Below, piece after piece: positions 38,201 through 45,201 of a stretch of DNA of 64,000 nt. The stretch spans positions 24,676,001-24,740,000 of the forward strand of contig NC_065532.1 of NCBI RefSeq assembly GCF_020184175.1, given 5' to 3'. Each line of letters opens with the position of its first letter. Positions within the stretch are counted from its first letter, which is position 1. The notes under the pieces were generated by a model. The model was not told the origin of the DNA. It searched no databases and worked only from the letters and a program-made list of their open reading frames with translations. The translations under genes and the position numbers were made by a program. Source of the stretch: Aphis gossypii (lineage: Eukaryota > Arthropoda > Insecta > Hemiptera > Aphididae).

Positions 38201-39456
38201 ATATTTTAGATGATGATATATAATATATTTATATTTTAGCTGTTCGACACATTTGAAATGGAACCTCATCAAGAATGTGCGTACGATCATATTACGTTCT
38301 ACGACGGACCTACACCGGATTCACAGATTCTTGGACGGTTTTGCGGTTCCAAGATCCCGCACCCCATAGTATCTTCGTCCAATCAATTGTATTTGGCCTT
38401 CAAAAGTGATGCATCGGTACAACGTAAAGGATTTTTGGCCACGCACAGCACAGGTAAGACGTCGACAAAAACAAAATATTCTCTAGGTTAGGTAATATTA
38501 TGTATATTATAATAAATAACCACTCATTGTTTTTTTACAGTTTGCGGTGGTAGACTGATAGCCACGGACAACGTGAAACATTTTTACTCGCATTCCAATT
38601 ATGGCGATTTGAACTACGAAAGCGACGCTATGTGCGAATGGACCATTGAAGCCAAAGCCAACATGAATGTGCACCTAACGTTCTTAACTTTTGAACTGGA
38701 AGACGAAAAAGATTGTATGTACGACTACGTAGAAATATGGAGTAGTTTGGACACGAGTGGGCCGTTCTTCGGAAAATTCTGCGGACCAACTGTTAGTATA
38801 CTATTAAAAACTATAATCGACTATAAGACAATATAATATAATTATATAATTTACGATGGAGATTAATATAATTAAATAAATAAAAAATAAACTACGGTCG
38901 TTGTTTGTCCGTTTAAAATGTTAACGGAAATTTGTTTTAATGGTACCTAGTGAGTATTTTAACATATATTTTGATAGAATAAAAATTGTAATTTATTGTA
39001 TTTGTATACTACGAATATTAAGTTACATGCCCTATAAATTAGTTCTTATTAAATCGCTTCTCTCCAACCCACTCACCCAACTAAACCAAACATAACCAAC
39101 ATTATTTTCATTTTCAGAACCCGACGGATGTGATATCCACGAACGACGCTCTGTTGCTTCGGTTTAAGACAGACAGCACAATCGTGAGCAAAGGATTCTC
39201 CGCATCGTACATAGCTATGGAATCGATGAATCCCAGCATCGAGTATTCATCGTTAACTGACGAAGACGACGTTGACTTAGCCTTTAACAAGAATAAAAAA
39301 AACAAGAAGAAGAAAAACAAACCAACGTCATCGTCGTCGAACCAGACGAATGGCGATAGAGACGACGACGATAGCGATGGCGGAGGCGGCGGAGACGAAG
39401 ACGACGATGAAGAGGACGATGATGACGAAGACATGCTCGCCGTCAAGAGTCCGTAA
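1291..39456 (+). CDS. tld: tolloid/BMP-1 family astacin metalloprotease, 16 exons, 5' partial
   Basis: Secreted zinc endopeptidase of the BMP-1/tolloid family; by family knowledge it cleaves Sog/Chordin to free BMP (Dpp) ligands and processes matrix proteins. Join: 1291-1576, 6588-6812, 10520-10698, 12655-12761, 21365-21494, 22722-22937, 25193-25315, 26020-26171, 27753-27948, 30737-30859, 35817-35977, 36293-36479, 37118-37371, 38240-38453, 38541-38791, 39118-39456. The joined frame has 1046 complete residues with no stop; residue 1 is the codon at 1293. Layout: prodomain end 1-104, astacin 105-308, CUB1 310-421, CUB2 424-537, EGF1 539-578, CUB3 581-694, EGF2 696-735, CUB4 739-850, CUB5 852-967, charged tail 968-1046. 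The order matches full-length tolloid/mTLD rather than the shorter BMP-1 splice form. Signal peptide, first part of the prodomain and promoter are outside the window. Insects outside the flies usually have one such gene, so tolloid versus tolkin cannot be decided here. Confidence 0.97.
1577..6587 (+). other. tolloid intron, 5.0 kb
   Basis: AT-rich. A modestly GC-richer patch at about 3220-3560 has a 60-codon open frame without recognisable homology. Nothing else stands out. Confidence 0.8.
6588..6812 (+). CDS. tld: tolloid visible exon 2: furin site and N-terminal astacin domain
   Basis: Acceptor gttacag|a; donor gg|gtaaga. Encodes residues 95-170. SRRRRAATARKERVWDFG contains the RRRR proprotein-convertase site (codons 6604-6615), so the mature enzyme should start at Ala105 (codon 6616). 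DFGVIPYEI and the segment FKQAMRHWENFTCIKFVER are the conserved N-terminal astacin sheet and helix, including an N-glycosylation sequon NFT and a conserved Cys. The exon ends in RPCG, whose Gly codon is split and completed by the next exon to give CGCC. Confidence 0.97.
6813..10519 (+). other. tolloid intron, 3.7 kb
   Basis: AT-rich, no gene seen. It contains a palindromic GTAGGTACCTAC at 8839-8850 and a run of 16 T at 10048-10063. Confidence 0.85.
10520..10698 (+). CDS. tld: tolloid visible exon 3: zinc-binding catalytic core
   Basis: Acceptor cattttTcag|a; donor gttg|gtaagg. Encodes residues 170-229 and one base of 230. The first codons complete CGCCSFVG, with the adjacent Cys171-Cys172 pair known as a vicinal disulfide in the BMP-1 protease structure. 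The catalytic motif HELGHVVGFWHEH follows: His199, His203 and His209 bind zinc and Glu200 is the general base (HExxHxxGxxH). TRPDRD after it is the usual family sequence. All catalytic residues are intact. Confidence 0.99.
10699..12654 (+). other. tolloid intron, 2.0 kb
   Basis: AT-rich, no gene, repeat or conserved element recognised. Confidence 0.85.
12655..12761 (+). CDS. tld: tolloid visible exon 4: Met-turn of the astacin domain
   Basis: Acceptor tttattag|gg; donor aaag|gtatga in phase 0. Encodes residues 230-265, starting GQEYNF. It contains YDYDSIMHYAKNTFSK: SIMHY is the astacin Met-turn (Met256) with the zinc-proximal switch Tyr258. Both are invariant in active astacins, so with exon 3 the active site is complete. 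Confidence 0.98.
16845..16893. repeat. near-perfect 22-bp inverted repeat with 5-nt loop
   Basis: Left arm 16845-16866 and right arm 16872-16893 are reverse complements except for one position (G against A, a G:U pair in plus-strand RNA). The loop is TTTAA. The core CGACAATATT is not a simple repeat, so this is more than AT background. It could be the relic of a small palindromic element; the loop is too short for a typical miRNA precursor. Confidence 0.75.
19574..19708 (+). CDS. candidate 44-residue secreted-peptide ORF inside intron 4
   Basis: ATG at 19574, stop TGA 19706-19708. The N-terminus MNFYIVLVSVHVSLFMGV is hydrophobic and signal-peptide-like. It is followed by two dibasic sites: VLKR, then an 11-residue DDTEGTSINRA segment, KR and ECGSGL. 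Signal peptide plus KR-bounded segment resembles a peptide-hormone precursor, but the segment lacks an amidation Gly and matches no neuropeptide I know. The frame is open upstream to about 19496 without another ATG. No TATA or poly(A) signal was identified. A chance ORF is quite possible. Confidence 0.15.
   Translation: MNFYIVLVSVHVSLFMGVRMCVLKRDDTEGTSINRAKRECGSGL
19766..19789 (+). repeat. G-rich tract, possible G-quadruplex
   Basis: G5-A-G9-AGAAGT-GGG on the plus strand. With one G as loop it supplies four G-tracts of three or more. It is exceptional in this AT-rich window. Confidence 0.6.
21365..21494 (+). CDS. tld: tolloid visible exon 5: C-terminal end of astacin domain
   Basis: Acceptor ttgcag|gga in phase 0 after an 8.6 kb intron; donor tata|gtgagt in phase 1. 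Encodes residues 266-308. The segment IGQRVRLSEGDIAQTKLLYKC is the conserved C-terminal helix that closes the protease domain, ending with the Cys that pairs back into the domain. It joins directly to the Cys-Gly that opens CUB1 in the next exon, with no missing residues compared with the family. Confidence 0.97.
21495..22721 (+). other. tolloid intron, 1.2 kb
   Basis: AT-rich, no feature recognised. Confidence 0.85.
22722..22937 (+). CDS. tld: tolloid visible exon 6: first part of CUB1
   Basis: Acceptor ttttcaag|ga; donor cttg|gtaagt, phase 1 at both ends. Encodes residues 309-380. CGKTLQ starts CUB1; the EPGQEYGDRCEWRI strand and the CSTDYLEIRDG motif (with the acidic residues used for CUB calcium binding) are typical. 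NIT is a possible N-glycosylation site. Confidence 0.97.
22938..25192 (+). other. tolloid intron, 2.3 kb
   Basis: AT-rich. A loose inverted repeat (ACATAGCC 25003-25010 / GGCTATGT 25071-25078) lies in a slightly GC-richer patch; otherwise nothing. Confidence 0.8.
25193..25315 (+). CDS. tld: tolloid visible exon 7: second part of CUB1
   Basis: Acceptor aatatag|gc, chosen over the cag four bases further on because only it restores the frame to read GRFCG; donor gaag|gttagt. Encodes residues 381-421. RFCGS, then a hydrophobic strand and KGFTANYE, form the end of CUB1. The Pro usual after FCG is replaced by Ile in this copy, a mild divergence. Confidence 0.96.
25316..26019 (+). other. tolloid intron, 0.7 kb
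   Basis: AT-rich, nothing recognised. Confidence 0.85.
26020..26171 (+). CDS. tld: tolloid visible exon 8: first part of CUB2
   Basis: Acceptor tatttttag|cc; donor tgag|gtatat, phase 0. Encodes residues 422-472. VCGGEV opens CUB2, then GHLESPNFPDDYLPNKECVW, the diagnostic CUB SPxxPxxYPxxxxCxW pattern. It ends in FNVFE and continues as IENHDNC in the next exon. Confidence 0.97.
26172..27752 (+). other. tolloid intron, 1.6 kb
   Basis: AT-rich with several A-runs (near 26245 and 26407). An ATT repeat lies just before the acceptor, about 27685-27705. Confidence 0.85.
27753..27948 (+). CDS. tld: tolloid visible exon 9: second part of CUB2
   Basis: Acceptor ctgacacag|atc, phase 0; donor gaaag|gtatac, phase 1. 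Encodes residues 473-537. CFYDYVEIRNG (calcium-site Asp), YCGYKLP and FLSDSSVQKAGFSATF complete CUB2 with its second Cys pair. Confidence 0.97.
27949..30736 (+). other. tolloid intron, 2.8 kb
   Basis: AT-rich with T-runs near 28003-28018 and 29142-29153. No coding or RNA gene seen. Confidence 0.85.
30737..30859 (+). CDS. tld: tolloid visible exon 10: calcium-binding EGF1
   Basis: Acceptor tttttgcag|ag; donor gaag|gtaaaa, phase 1 at both ends, so the EGF module is a self-contained symmetric exon. Encodes residues 538-578. YDEC plus CINTLGGYDCAC fits the calcium-binding EGF consensus, including the Asn/Tyr context of the Asp/Asn hydroxylation site. Six cysteines are present. Confidence 0.98.
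34319..34336 (-). repeat. interstitial TTAGG telomere-type repeat, about 3.5 units
   Basis: CACCTAACCTAACCTAACC reads as (TTAGG)n on the minus strand, the canonical insect telomere unit. Such short interstitial copies are common. Confidence 0.6.
35185..35243. repeat. (TA)n microsatellite
   Basis: About 59 bp of alternating TA with one TT interruption near 35213. Likely length-polymorphic. Confidence 0.95.
35817..35977 (+). CDS. tld: tolloid visible exon 11: first part of CUB3
   Basis: Acceptor gttttcag|at; donor acaac|gtgagt, phase 0. Encodes residues 579-632. DACGGII opens CUB3; NGTITSPSFPDLYPGNKSCI is the CUB signature and carries NGT and NKS sequons. NFT is a third possible glycosylation site. 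Confidence 0.97.
35978..36292 (+). other. tolloid intron, 315 bp
   Basis: Ordinary GT-AG intron, nothing else seen. Confidence 0.9.
36293..36479 (+). CDS. tld: tolloid visible exon 12: second part of CUB3
   Basis: Acceptor ccttcgtag|gct, phase 0; donor tactg|gtaaga, phase 1. Encodes residues 633-694. AECEYDRVEVY carries the calcium-site Asp; YCGQEAPSMITSEANALRVE and HKTGFAAVFF complete the domain. The join EGNN-AECEYD has about one residue more than the vertebrate equivalent, a normal loop difference. Confidence 0.97.
36480..37117 (+). other. tolloid intron, 638 bp
   Basis: AT-rich; no additional element seen. Confidence 0.9.
37118..37371 (+). CDS. tld: tolloid visible exon 13: calcium-binding EGF2 fused to start of CUB4
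   Basis: Acceptor attctcag|ac; donor agtg|gtaacc, phase 0. Encodes residues 695-779. DMDECAVNNGGCQHEC and CKNTPGSYECTC give a second calcium-binding EGF, ending in HENKHDC. CUB4 begins in the same exon at GGCKHE with VITSPNYPDSYPGRKDCVW. Unlike EGF1, there is no intron between this EGF and the following CUB. The exon is clearly richer in GC than its surroundings. Confidence 0.98.
37372..38239 (+). other. tolloid intron, 868 bp
   Basis: Contains a perfect 10-bp inverted repeat, CTTAGTTGCC 37516-37525 / GGCAACTAAG 37529-37538, with a 3-nt loop. No gene seen. Confidence 0.85.
38240..38453 (+). CDS. tld: tolloid visible exon 14: second part of CUB4
   Basis: Acceptor tattttag|ctg, phase 0; donor cacag|gtaaga, phase 1. 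Encodes residues 780-850. ECAYDHITFYDG, GRFCGSKIPHPIVSS and SVQRKGFLATHST complete CUB4; the last stretch is close to the vertebrate BMP-1 sequence. Confidence 0.97.
38541..38791 (+). CDS. tld: tolloid visible exon 15: main part of CUB5
   Basis: Acceptor tttttacag|tt after an 87 bp intron; donor aact|gttagt, phase 0. Encodes residues 851-934. VCGGRL opens CUB5, with the family-specific YSHSNYGDLNYES loop, CMYDYVEIW (calcium-site Asp) and FGKFCGPT. The donor GTTAGT is a weaker match than the others, but the next exon continues the domain in frame. Confidence 0.97.
38792..39117 (+). other. tolloid intron, 326 bp
   Basis: Last intron; pyrimidine-rich approach to the final acceptor, nothing else. 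Confidence 0.9.
39118..39456 (+). CDS. tld: tolloid terminal coding exon: end of CUB5, charged low-complexity tail, stop
   Basis: Acceptor cattttcag|aac, phase 0; stop TAA 39454-39456. Encodes residues 935-1046. The first 33 residues (to SASYIA) finish CUB5. The other 79 form an extension: EYSSLTDEDDVDLAF, a lysine/asparagine block near 39289-39327, a Ser block, then an Asp/Glu block interrupted by five Gly (39361-39432), ending MLAVKSP. Family members generally end within a few tens of residues after CUB5, so this tail is long and unusually polar. Its acidic part is built from GAC/GAT/GAA codon runs and probably grew by repeat expansion. Confidence 0.95.
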   Translation, partial: NPTDVISTNDALLLRFKTDSTIVSKGFSASYIAMESMNPSIEYSSLTDEDDVDLAFNKNKKNKKKKNKPTSSSSNQTNGDRDDDDSDGGGGGDEDDDEEDDDDEDMLAVKSP

Positions 39457-41040
39457 TGACGATATACGACAACGATATTATAACATAAACATAGTAACCC
39501 GGCGACGACGGACGGTTAAGAATTTCATAAAAAAAAAAAAAATTACTCAAAAAGAGGCAAACCATTAGTTTAATATATGATTATTCAATGTAGGTATCGA
39601 TTTCTAGAAAATTACCTCTACGAGACTCCTATTTTTAATAATATTATCATTATCGTACGTGTGACGGGTGCCCGTTGTATATTGTTGTTCTTTTAATCGT
39701 AAAAACTGCACTGCAGTCGGAGCCGCTTATCATTATGTGCCAAATAGAAAACGATCGACTCGCCGTGTCATACATAATATTATAATAATAATATATAATA
39801 AAATAATATGTATCGATGTCATATACGGTTTTAGCAGTCGTTGATCTCATATGTATTATATGTGTGAAATACGCGCGCCTCGAACTCCACGATTAATGTC
39901 CAGTCTTAGACACACCCGTCGAAATCGTCAGATAATATTATTATTGAGTTTGTTATATATACCACCGTCGTATCGTACGGTTCCCCCGCGTTACGCGAAC
40001 CGATCGATCTCGATCTCGATTTCGTATCAATTATTATTATTTATTATTATTATTATTATTATTAAGATTATTAATATATTATTTTAATCGTTTTAGTTTT
40101 ATATGTTTCGATAATTTGATAATCTTTTTTTTTTTACGTTATCAGTATTTTTTTTTTTTTTTTAGTAATATGTTTTTCCGTAGACTTTTATATTATACCT
40201 TCCACGTGGTATTAGATATGTCAAATTTCGATGATGTAATGTTACTATGTTCGGACGAGATTCCTAAATTATAACAATATACCATTTATACGCGAAACAA
40301 AACGATACGCGGTCGTCGAATGCAGCTGATATACGATTACGATGACGATACTTCACGTGGTCACCAATGAAATAAGAAATACATAACGAAAACGTATCGA
40401 GATCGTCGGAACAGCAACGCGGATAGCCATATAATAGGACCCATCACCCTGCAAGTCGTACGTTATTATATAATTTTTGTTTAATCGTAACGTTTAAAAA
40501 CCCCACGTGTGTTGTTTTAATATGACATAAAAATAATATAATATCATTGTACCTATATTATTATTATCATTATTCAAACGAAAATATTGATAATCGTTTA
40601 TAACCAATAACAAAATAAACATTATTTCTCGTGTATTTTGAACGTCACCTTGTGTTTTTGGATTTTGTGTAATGCACGCATAAGGCATTACAATAATTAT
40701 TGTTATCATTCCTATGATTCCTTCAAAGGTCAAAAATCATTTTAAATTTGTGTTTGTTATTATCGTCGAAGTATATTATTTAAAAAGCGCTGTATTTGTT
40801 ATCAGCACCTGTTGTCCGCAAGAGAAAGAAAAATACACGTACCTATATATTATGTACAAAACATTTAATTGCGATAGGTTAATAGATGTTGATCGACAGA
40901 TTTTCATTGTTACTGCGATTTATAGGTAAACAACACATTATATATCATTAAATACATAAATACATAAGATTATTATTATTACGTGGCTTTTGTAATAAAA
41001 AAAATAGAAATAAATTTAATGTCTGTATTTGGGTACTTGG
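39457..41040 (+). other. probable tolloid 3' UTR
   Basis: Sequence after the stop codon, with an A-run at 39530-39541, an ATT microsatellite at about 40031-40065 and T-runs near 40128 and 40150. AATAAA words occur at 39797, 40994 and 41009. The length is set by the assumed use of the 41009 signal and is uncertain. Confidence 0.4.
41009..41014 (+). terminator. candidate poly(A) signal of the tolloid transcript
   Basis: AATAAA, a second AATAAA 15 bases upstream, and a T/G-rich stretch (GTCTGTATTTGGGT) shortly after, as expected of a cleavage and polyadenylation site. The AATAAA at 39797 is an alternative; in AT-rich DNA the word is common. Confidence 0.3.
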
Positions 41041-44000
41041 ATATTTGGAGACAACGGTTGCGATAATAATGTGCACTTTGAACTTAACCTAAACGAATAA
41101 ATATTGAAAAACCGTCACGCCACTGAGTTCAGATAATAATATTAGATGTATTATAAAAATGTGGTTGGCCGTCAAACGCCTACACGGCTACACTATACAT
41201 TTTTGTATATGATTTGAAATTTATACAGCAAACTCATAATCCGTGAATGTCATGAAATAAGAACTAAAAATAATGAAGATGATTTTAACCTTTAAAAATT
41301 AAAAAAAAAAAAAATATAGAAAATATTAAACGACTCTAATCAATAGGTGAAATTTTATGATAGAAACATTTTCTTTTTAAAAATCCGTTTGATTTTTATT
41401 AGTATACTTATACTGTATAAGATTATGTATATAATATATATATTATAATTATAATTATTATTAGGTATTAATGTATATCATTATTTAACGACATCTCATA
41501 TTATATCATTGATTAAATAGTTAACATAAAAAAACCTAGTAAAGAAAAATAACCGTCAATATTGGATTTGTACAAGTTATTAGTATTGTTGTTAAATTTT
41601 AACTTCAAAAAATTTGATTTCAATCGCTCGTTTTGTCGTCACTCGTTTTTAGAGTTTTTAGGTTTAAATAAATTAAAATATTAAACGTCCTTTTCGTCAA
41701 TCATTTATATTATTATATTTTATTTTGTTTGCGTCATCGATTGATGTTTAATAAATAACAACATGTAGTTCAAATCAAGCAATCATTAAACTCAATTAAC
41801 TCAAAATGTACACATCGCACGCCAGCACGTGAACGCAATGTCTCAAAATGTATTACGACTTGCGAGATTGTTGTACTACACACATGCGAGTAATGAGAAA
41901 TGACGTGTAAGTTTTATGCATAATTAATACATGTATTGTGTGGCACTCTTGCTGTTTTCAGTGTACAACTATATTCAAATACAGCATTGATTTCAATAAT
42001 TATAAGAGTAGATCTATTGAAAATCTAACAGATAGATTCTGATACAAATCGCTATTATAACAGGTTCGTATTGGTTATTGGCTGGAAATCAATGATAGGC
42101 CATCATATTATGTTTATAACATTTAAATTTTTTTTTTTTTTTATTAAGTTCTAAAAAGTACGAAAAATTAAACAAAGAATTTCTTTCGCGAAAAAAGATA
42201 TAAAGATGCTATAATTTATTTATATTTAGTAAATCTTATACATTTAAAACACGTCATACAATCATGTACCTACACTTCGCCAAGAGATTTTACAGTATTA
42301 TATTTGTTTTCTTGGGAATATCTGTATAGTTATACTTATACACACCCCTTTATTATTGATTTATTAATAAATTGAATGAACGGAAGCATAAACAATAAAT
42401 AAACGGTCGAAATAAGTAATACAAATTTATAAAATAAAATATAGAAATATGATTTATTAATATTTTTTTCTGTGAGTTTTAGAATGAAAATAAAATATCA
42501 ATATCAATAAAGTTTAAAGGACCACTTGTTTGATCTTTCAACAGAAACAATAAACAGGTTAAAATAGCAATCGTAATTTTTTAATAAAAGTGGAAATAAA
42601 ATATTTCAACATAATATTTCAACATTTTAAATTTCATACCACTAAGAAACATATTGTAATTTATAAAAACTAATAAGTAACAACGTTTAGAGTCTAAACC
42701 GTTTAGTAATCCACGTACACAAAAACTATTTAGTGGTTTCTTTTCACAGGATTTTCACTAGTAATCTAATTTTCGACCAGTTTCTTTAACAACATACAAG
42801 CGCCACTTATAAATAATAATTTTCACCTTTATTACAGCGCAGTAGAAGTGTGCTATTCTGAAACGTGCATAAACTTTAGCAAGAAATAATATATGACCAA
42901 TACAAACACGATCGTAAACAGACTACAGACAGTTTAAAATAATTTCATATTATATTACGCACCGCATGGGGCCTGCCTATATCACTTCACACTTGTCGGC
43001 CGTTGGACGCGAACGAATGTTTGTCATTTAATAAGTTATCTTAAACGAATCAGAGACGTCATCTCTGCGTAGGTTCTTTAGTATATTCTCGTCAATGACG
43101 GCGAATTCTGAGGATCGTAAAATCGATTAATTGGCGCAAAACAGAGCGCCGTCTTAAGTGATTTCCGTTTCGTCGGCTGTTTGCATTGCAATATTATATT
43201 ATTATTCGCGCGTGCGCGTGACGGCTCGGCGACTTTTATTGCATCACATCGGAACGATTAAAACATGTTTAGTATAGTATAATATTGTAAAAATATTGCG
43301 TTATAATAATCGTTCGAAAACCAATAATATAACTATTTGACGATCCGCGGGCCAAACCGCCGTCCAAATGCAACGGGAAAGTGACGGTCACGCGCAACTG
43401 TATAAAACAAAAAACAAACAGACGCACGTCCGCACATTTAATATTATGTTATTTTTTTATTAATATATAATGCGTGGCCGGACACTACGACGCACGGTGC
43501 AATATTAGTGTCTGATTAGTATGCGTCAATTATCATGGTTTTGTTATCAAACGTATAATAGGCATACCTGCTATACACGCAACATAATATCGTATTGTAC
43601 AAACGCGCGTGTGCATGTATTATAAATGATGATATTCGAGAAATCACGATTAGATTCGAAGTTTTCGATGTTGAATAATCACGACGACGATATAATAATA
43701 TGTCATAACAACGTACGATTAATTACTATTACGATATTATGCTAGCCCGCGCCATAATCGTTATATTATCTCTTTTTTTCTACTAATTTTTCATTGCTCT
43801 GAAGATTGAAAATCGTTTATGTTTTTCGCGTTAAAACGAAAAGCTCGGCTGACAATTTCTGAAAAAAACTATTTCATTTAAAAACACCGATTTTTTATTT
43901 TACTTATTGTTGAACGTTGATTTGCATAATATGTTATTATAAGTTTAAACAAAACCGTATTACAATACGATAGAGCTGAAGTATAGATATTCATACAATA

Positions 44001-44534
44001 TCCGTCCGAAAATTGTTAAACTCGATTTTTTTTTTAAAGTATTCGAAAGTTAAAAAGTTCCTATATCTTACTTTGTGGGATGTGAGCTGAGGGATATCTC
44101 AAATTCCTTTATCGAGAACATTCAAAGTGCGATTTTATATCATTTCGGGTTATGGTCGAAACGGTTGGTAGATAGTTATTATTTTTACGCTTTGTGATTA
44201 TCGTTCCGCAGCTTTATTGGATACAATATTTTCTGTAGAACAGATTTGTCGGCTTGATAACACGCCACCGAGGTGTCCTATAAATCTACCTCTTAATTTG
44301 TTCTAAAAACTTTTGAGTCAAAATTATTCGTCATCGTGAATGTGATAAAACTCATAATATAATATAATTTCATACTTCATAATAATATAAAAAAAGTAGA
44401 TATTTAATGGTAAAAAATAAAAAAAATAATTAAGTAAAATAAAAAGGTAGGTACCCAGCCATAGTCTTGAACGTGTTTTAAAACGATCGTAACATACATA
44501 TCGTAATATTATGATAATTGCAAACAGATTTTGA
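41041..44534. other. intergenic, no gene recognised
   Basis: AT-rich to about 42900, then a CpG-containing GC-richer island at about 42960-43520 without an open frame of note. The island could be regulatory. Confidence 0.6.
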
Positions 44535-44732
44535 ATTGGTACCGCCGTTGGTGTGTCCAGAGGAGATTATCGGTTAAGTGGATTAGTGGAAACAGATTTC
44601 GGTGTACCGGCAGCCAGACCACCAACGACAGATGATAAGGCCGACAGTAGCGTCTCCTGTGGTACAGCAGCAGAAATAATATAAGCCGAGCTCTCAATTG
44701 AGAAAAACGATAAGGAGTCGCATTTTATCATC

Positions 44733-44826
44733 ATGAGCACCAACGAAACGGTACCATTAGTACGACCACAACAATACCGACGCCGGTTTCTATCAGCACC
44801 CCGAAGTGTTTTTAGGACCATTATAG
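44733..44826 (+). CDS. candidate first coding exon of an unrecognised gene
   Basis: ATG 44733 opens MSTNETVPLVRP, then a basic RRR segment and SVFRTII, to a good donor ttatag|gtatgt in phase 1. The same frame is open upstream to 44535 apart from one TAA at 44682-44684. Splicing to 44930 (intron of 103 bp, acceptor cacctatag) restores one frame through 45201; an alternative acceptor at 44901 gives another frame. Function is unknown. A 112-codon frame on the opposite strand (44567-44905) competes, so strand and coding status are unsettled. Confidence 0.25.
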
Positions 44827-44929
44827 GTATGTTGTTGTGCGACGCCGGATAATCGAGATGGTGTTTTTTTATAAAGATTTTAAATTCGTTTATATTAACA
44901 GACATATGTCCTCACTGGTTCACCTATAG

Positions 44930-45201
44930 TTTTCCCGTTGGCCGAGCACGAGCGGCCGGTCGCTATCCATTCCAGCCGTTGCATTCTATTGCAAGGTAAC
45001 TTGCACTCGCCGGAGTTTCCGTCATCTCCAGCCACCGTCGCTACCGTTCAAGTGCACGACATCGCACTGATCGCTTTCGCATTCCGGCACAATAGTATAC
45101 TGTCACCACCAGTCGGTCACGGTCGTCGCGCGTCCGCAACCCCTAACCCCAGACCCAACTATGCACTTAATCATCCGGCAAAGGTTGTAGTAATAACTTA
45201 A
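44930..45201 (+). CDS. candidate second and terminal exon of the same unrecognised gene
   Basis: After the acceptor at 44928-44929 the frame reads VFPLAEHERPVAIHSS, CILLQGNLHSPEFPSS, a hydrophobic segment and a proline-rich end, stopping at TAA 45199-45201. With the first exon it gives about 122 residues. LHSPEFPSS faintly recalls the start of a CUB domain, but the Cys pattern and later motifs are absent, so I do not assign it. GC and CpG content are far above the surroundings, which could also mean a regulatory island. Confidence 0.22.

Noticed and set aside
39114..39446. Minus-strand 110-codon frame rich in Ser and Pro
   Set aside because: It is the antisense of the GAC/GAT-rich tolloid tail, whose repeats leave the opposite strand free of stops.
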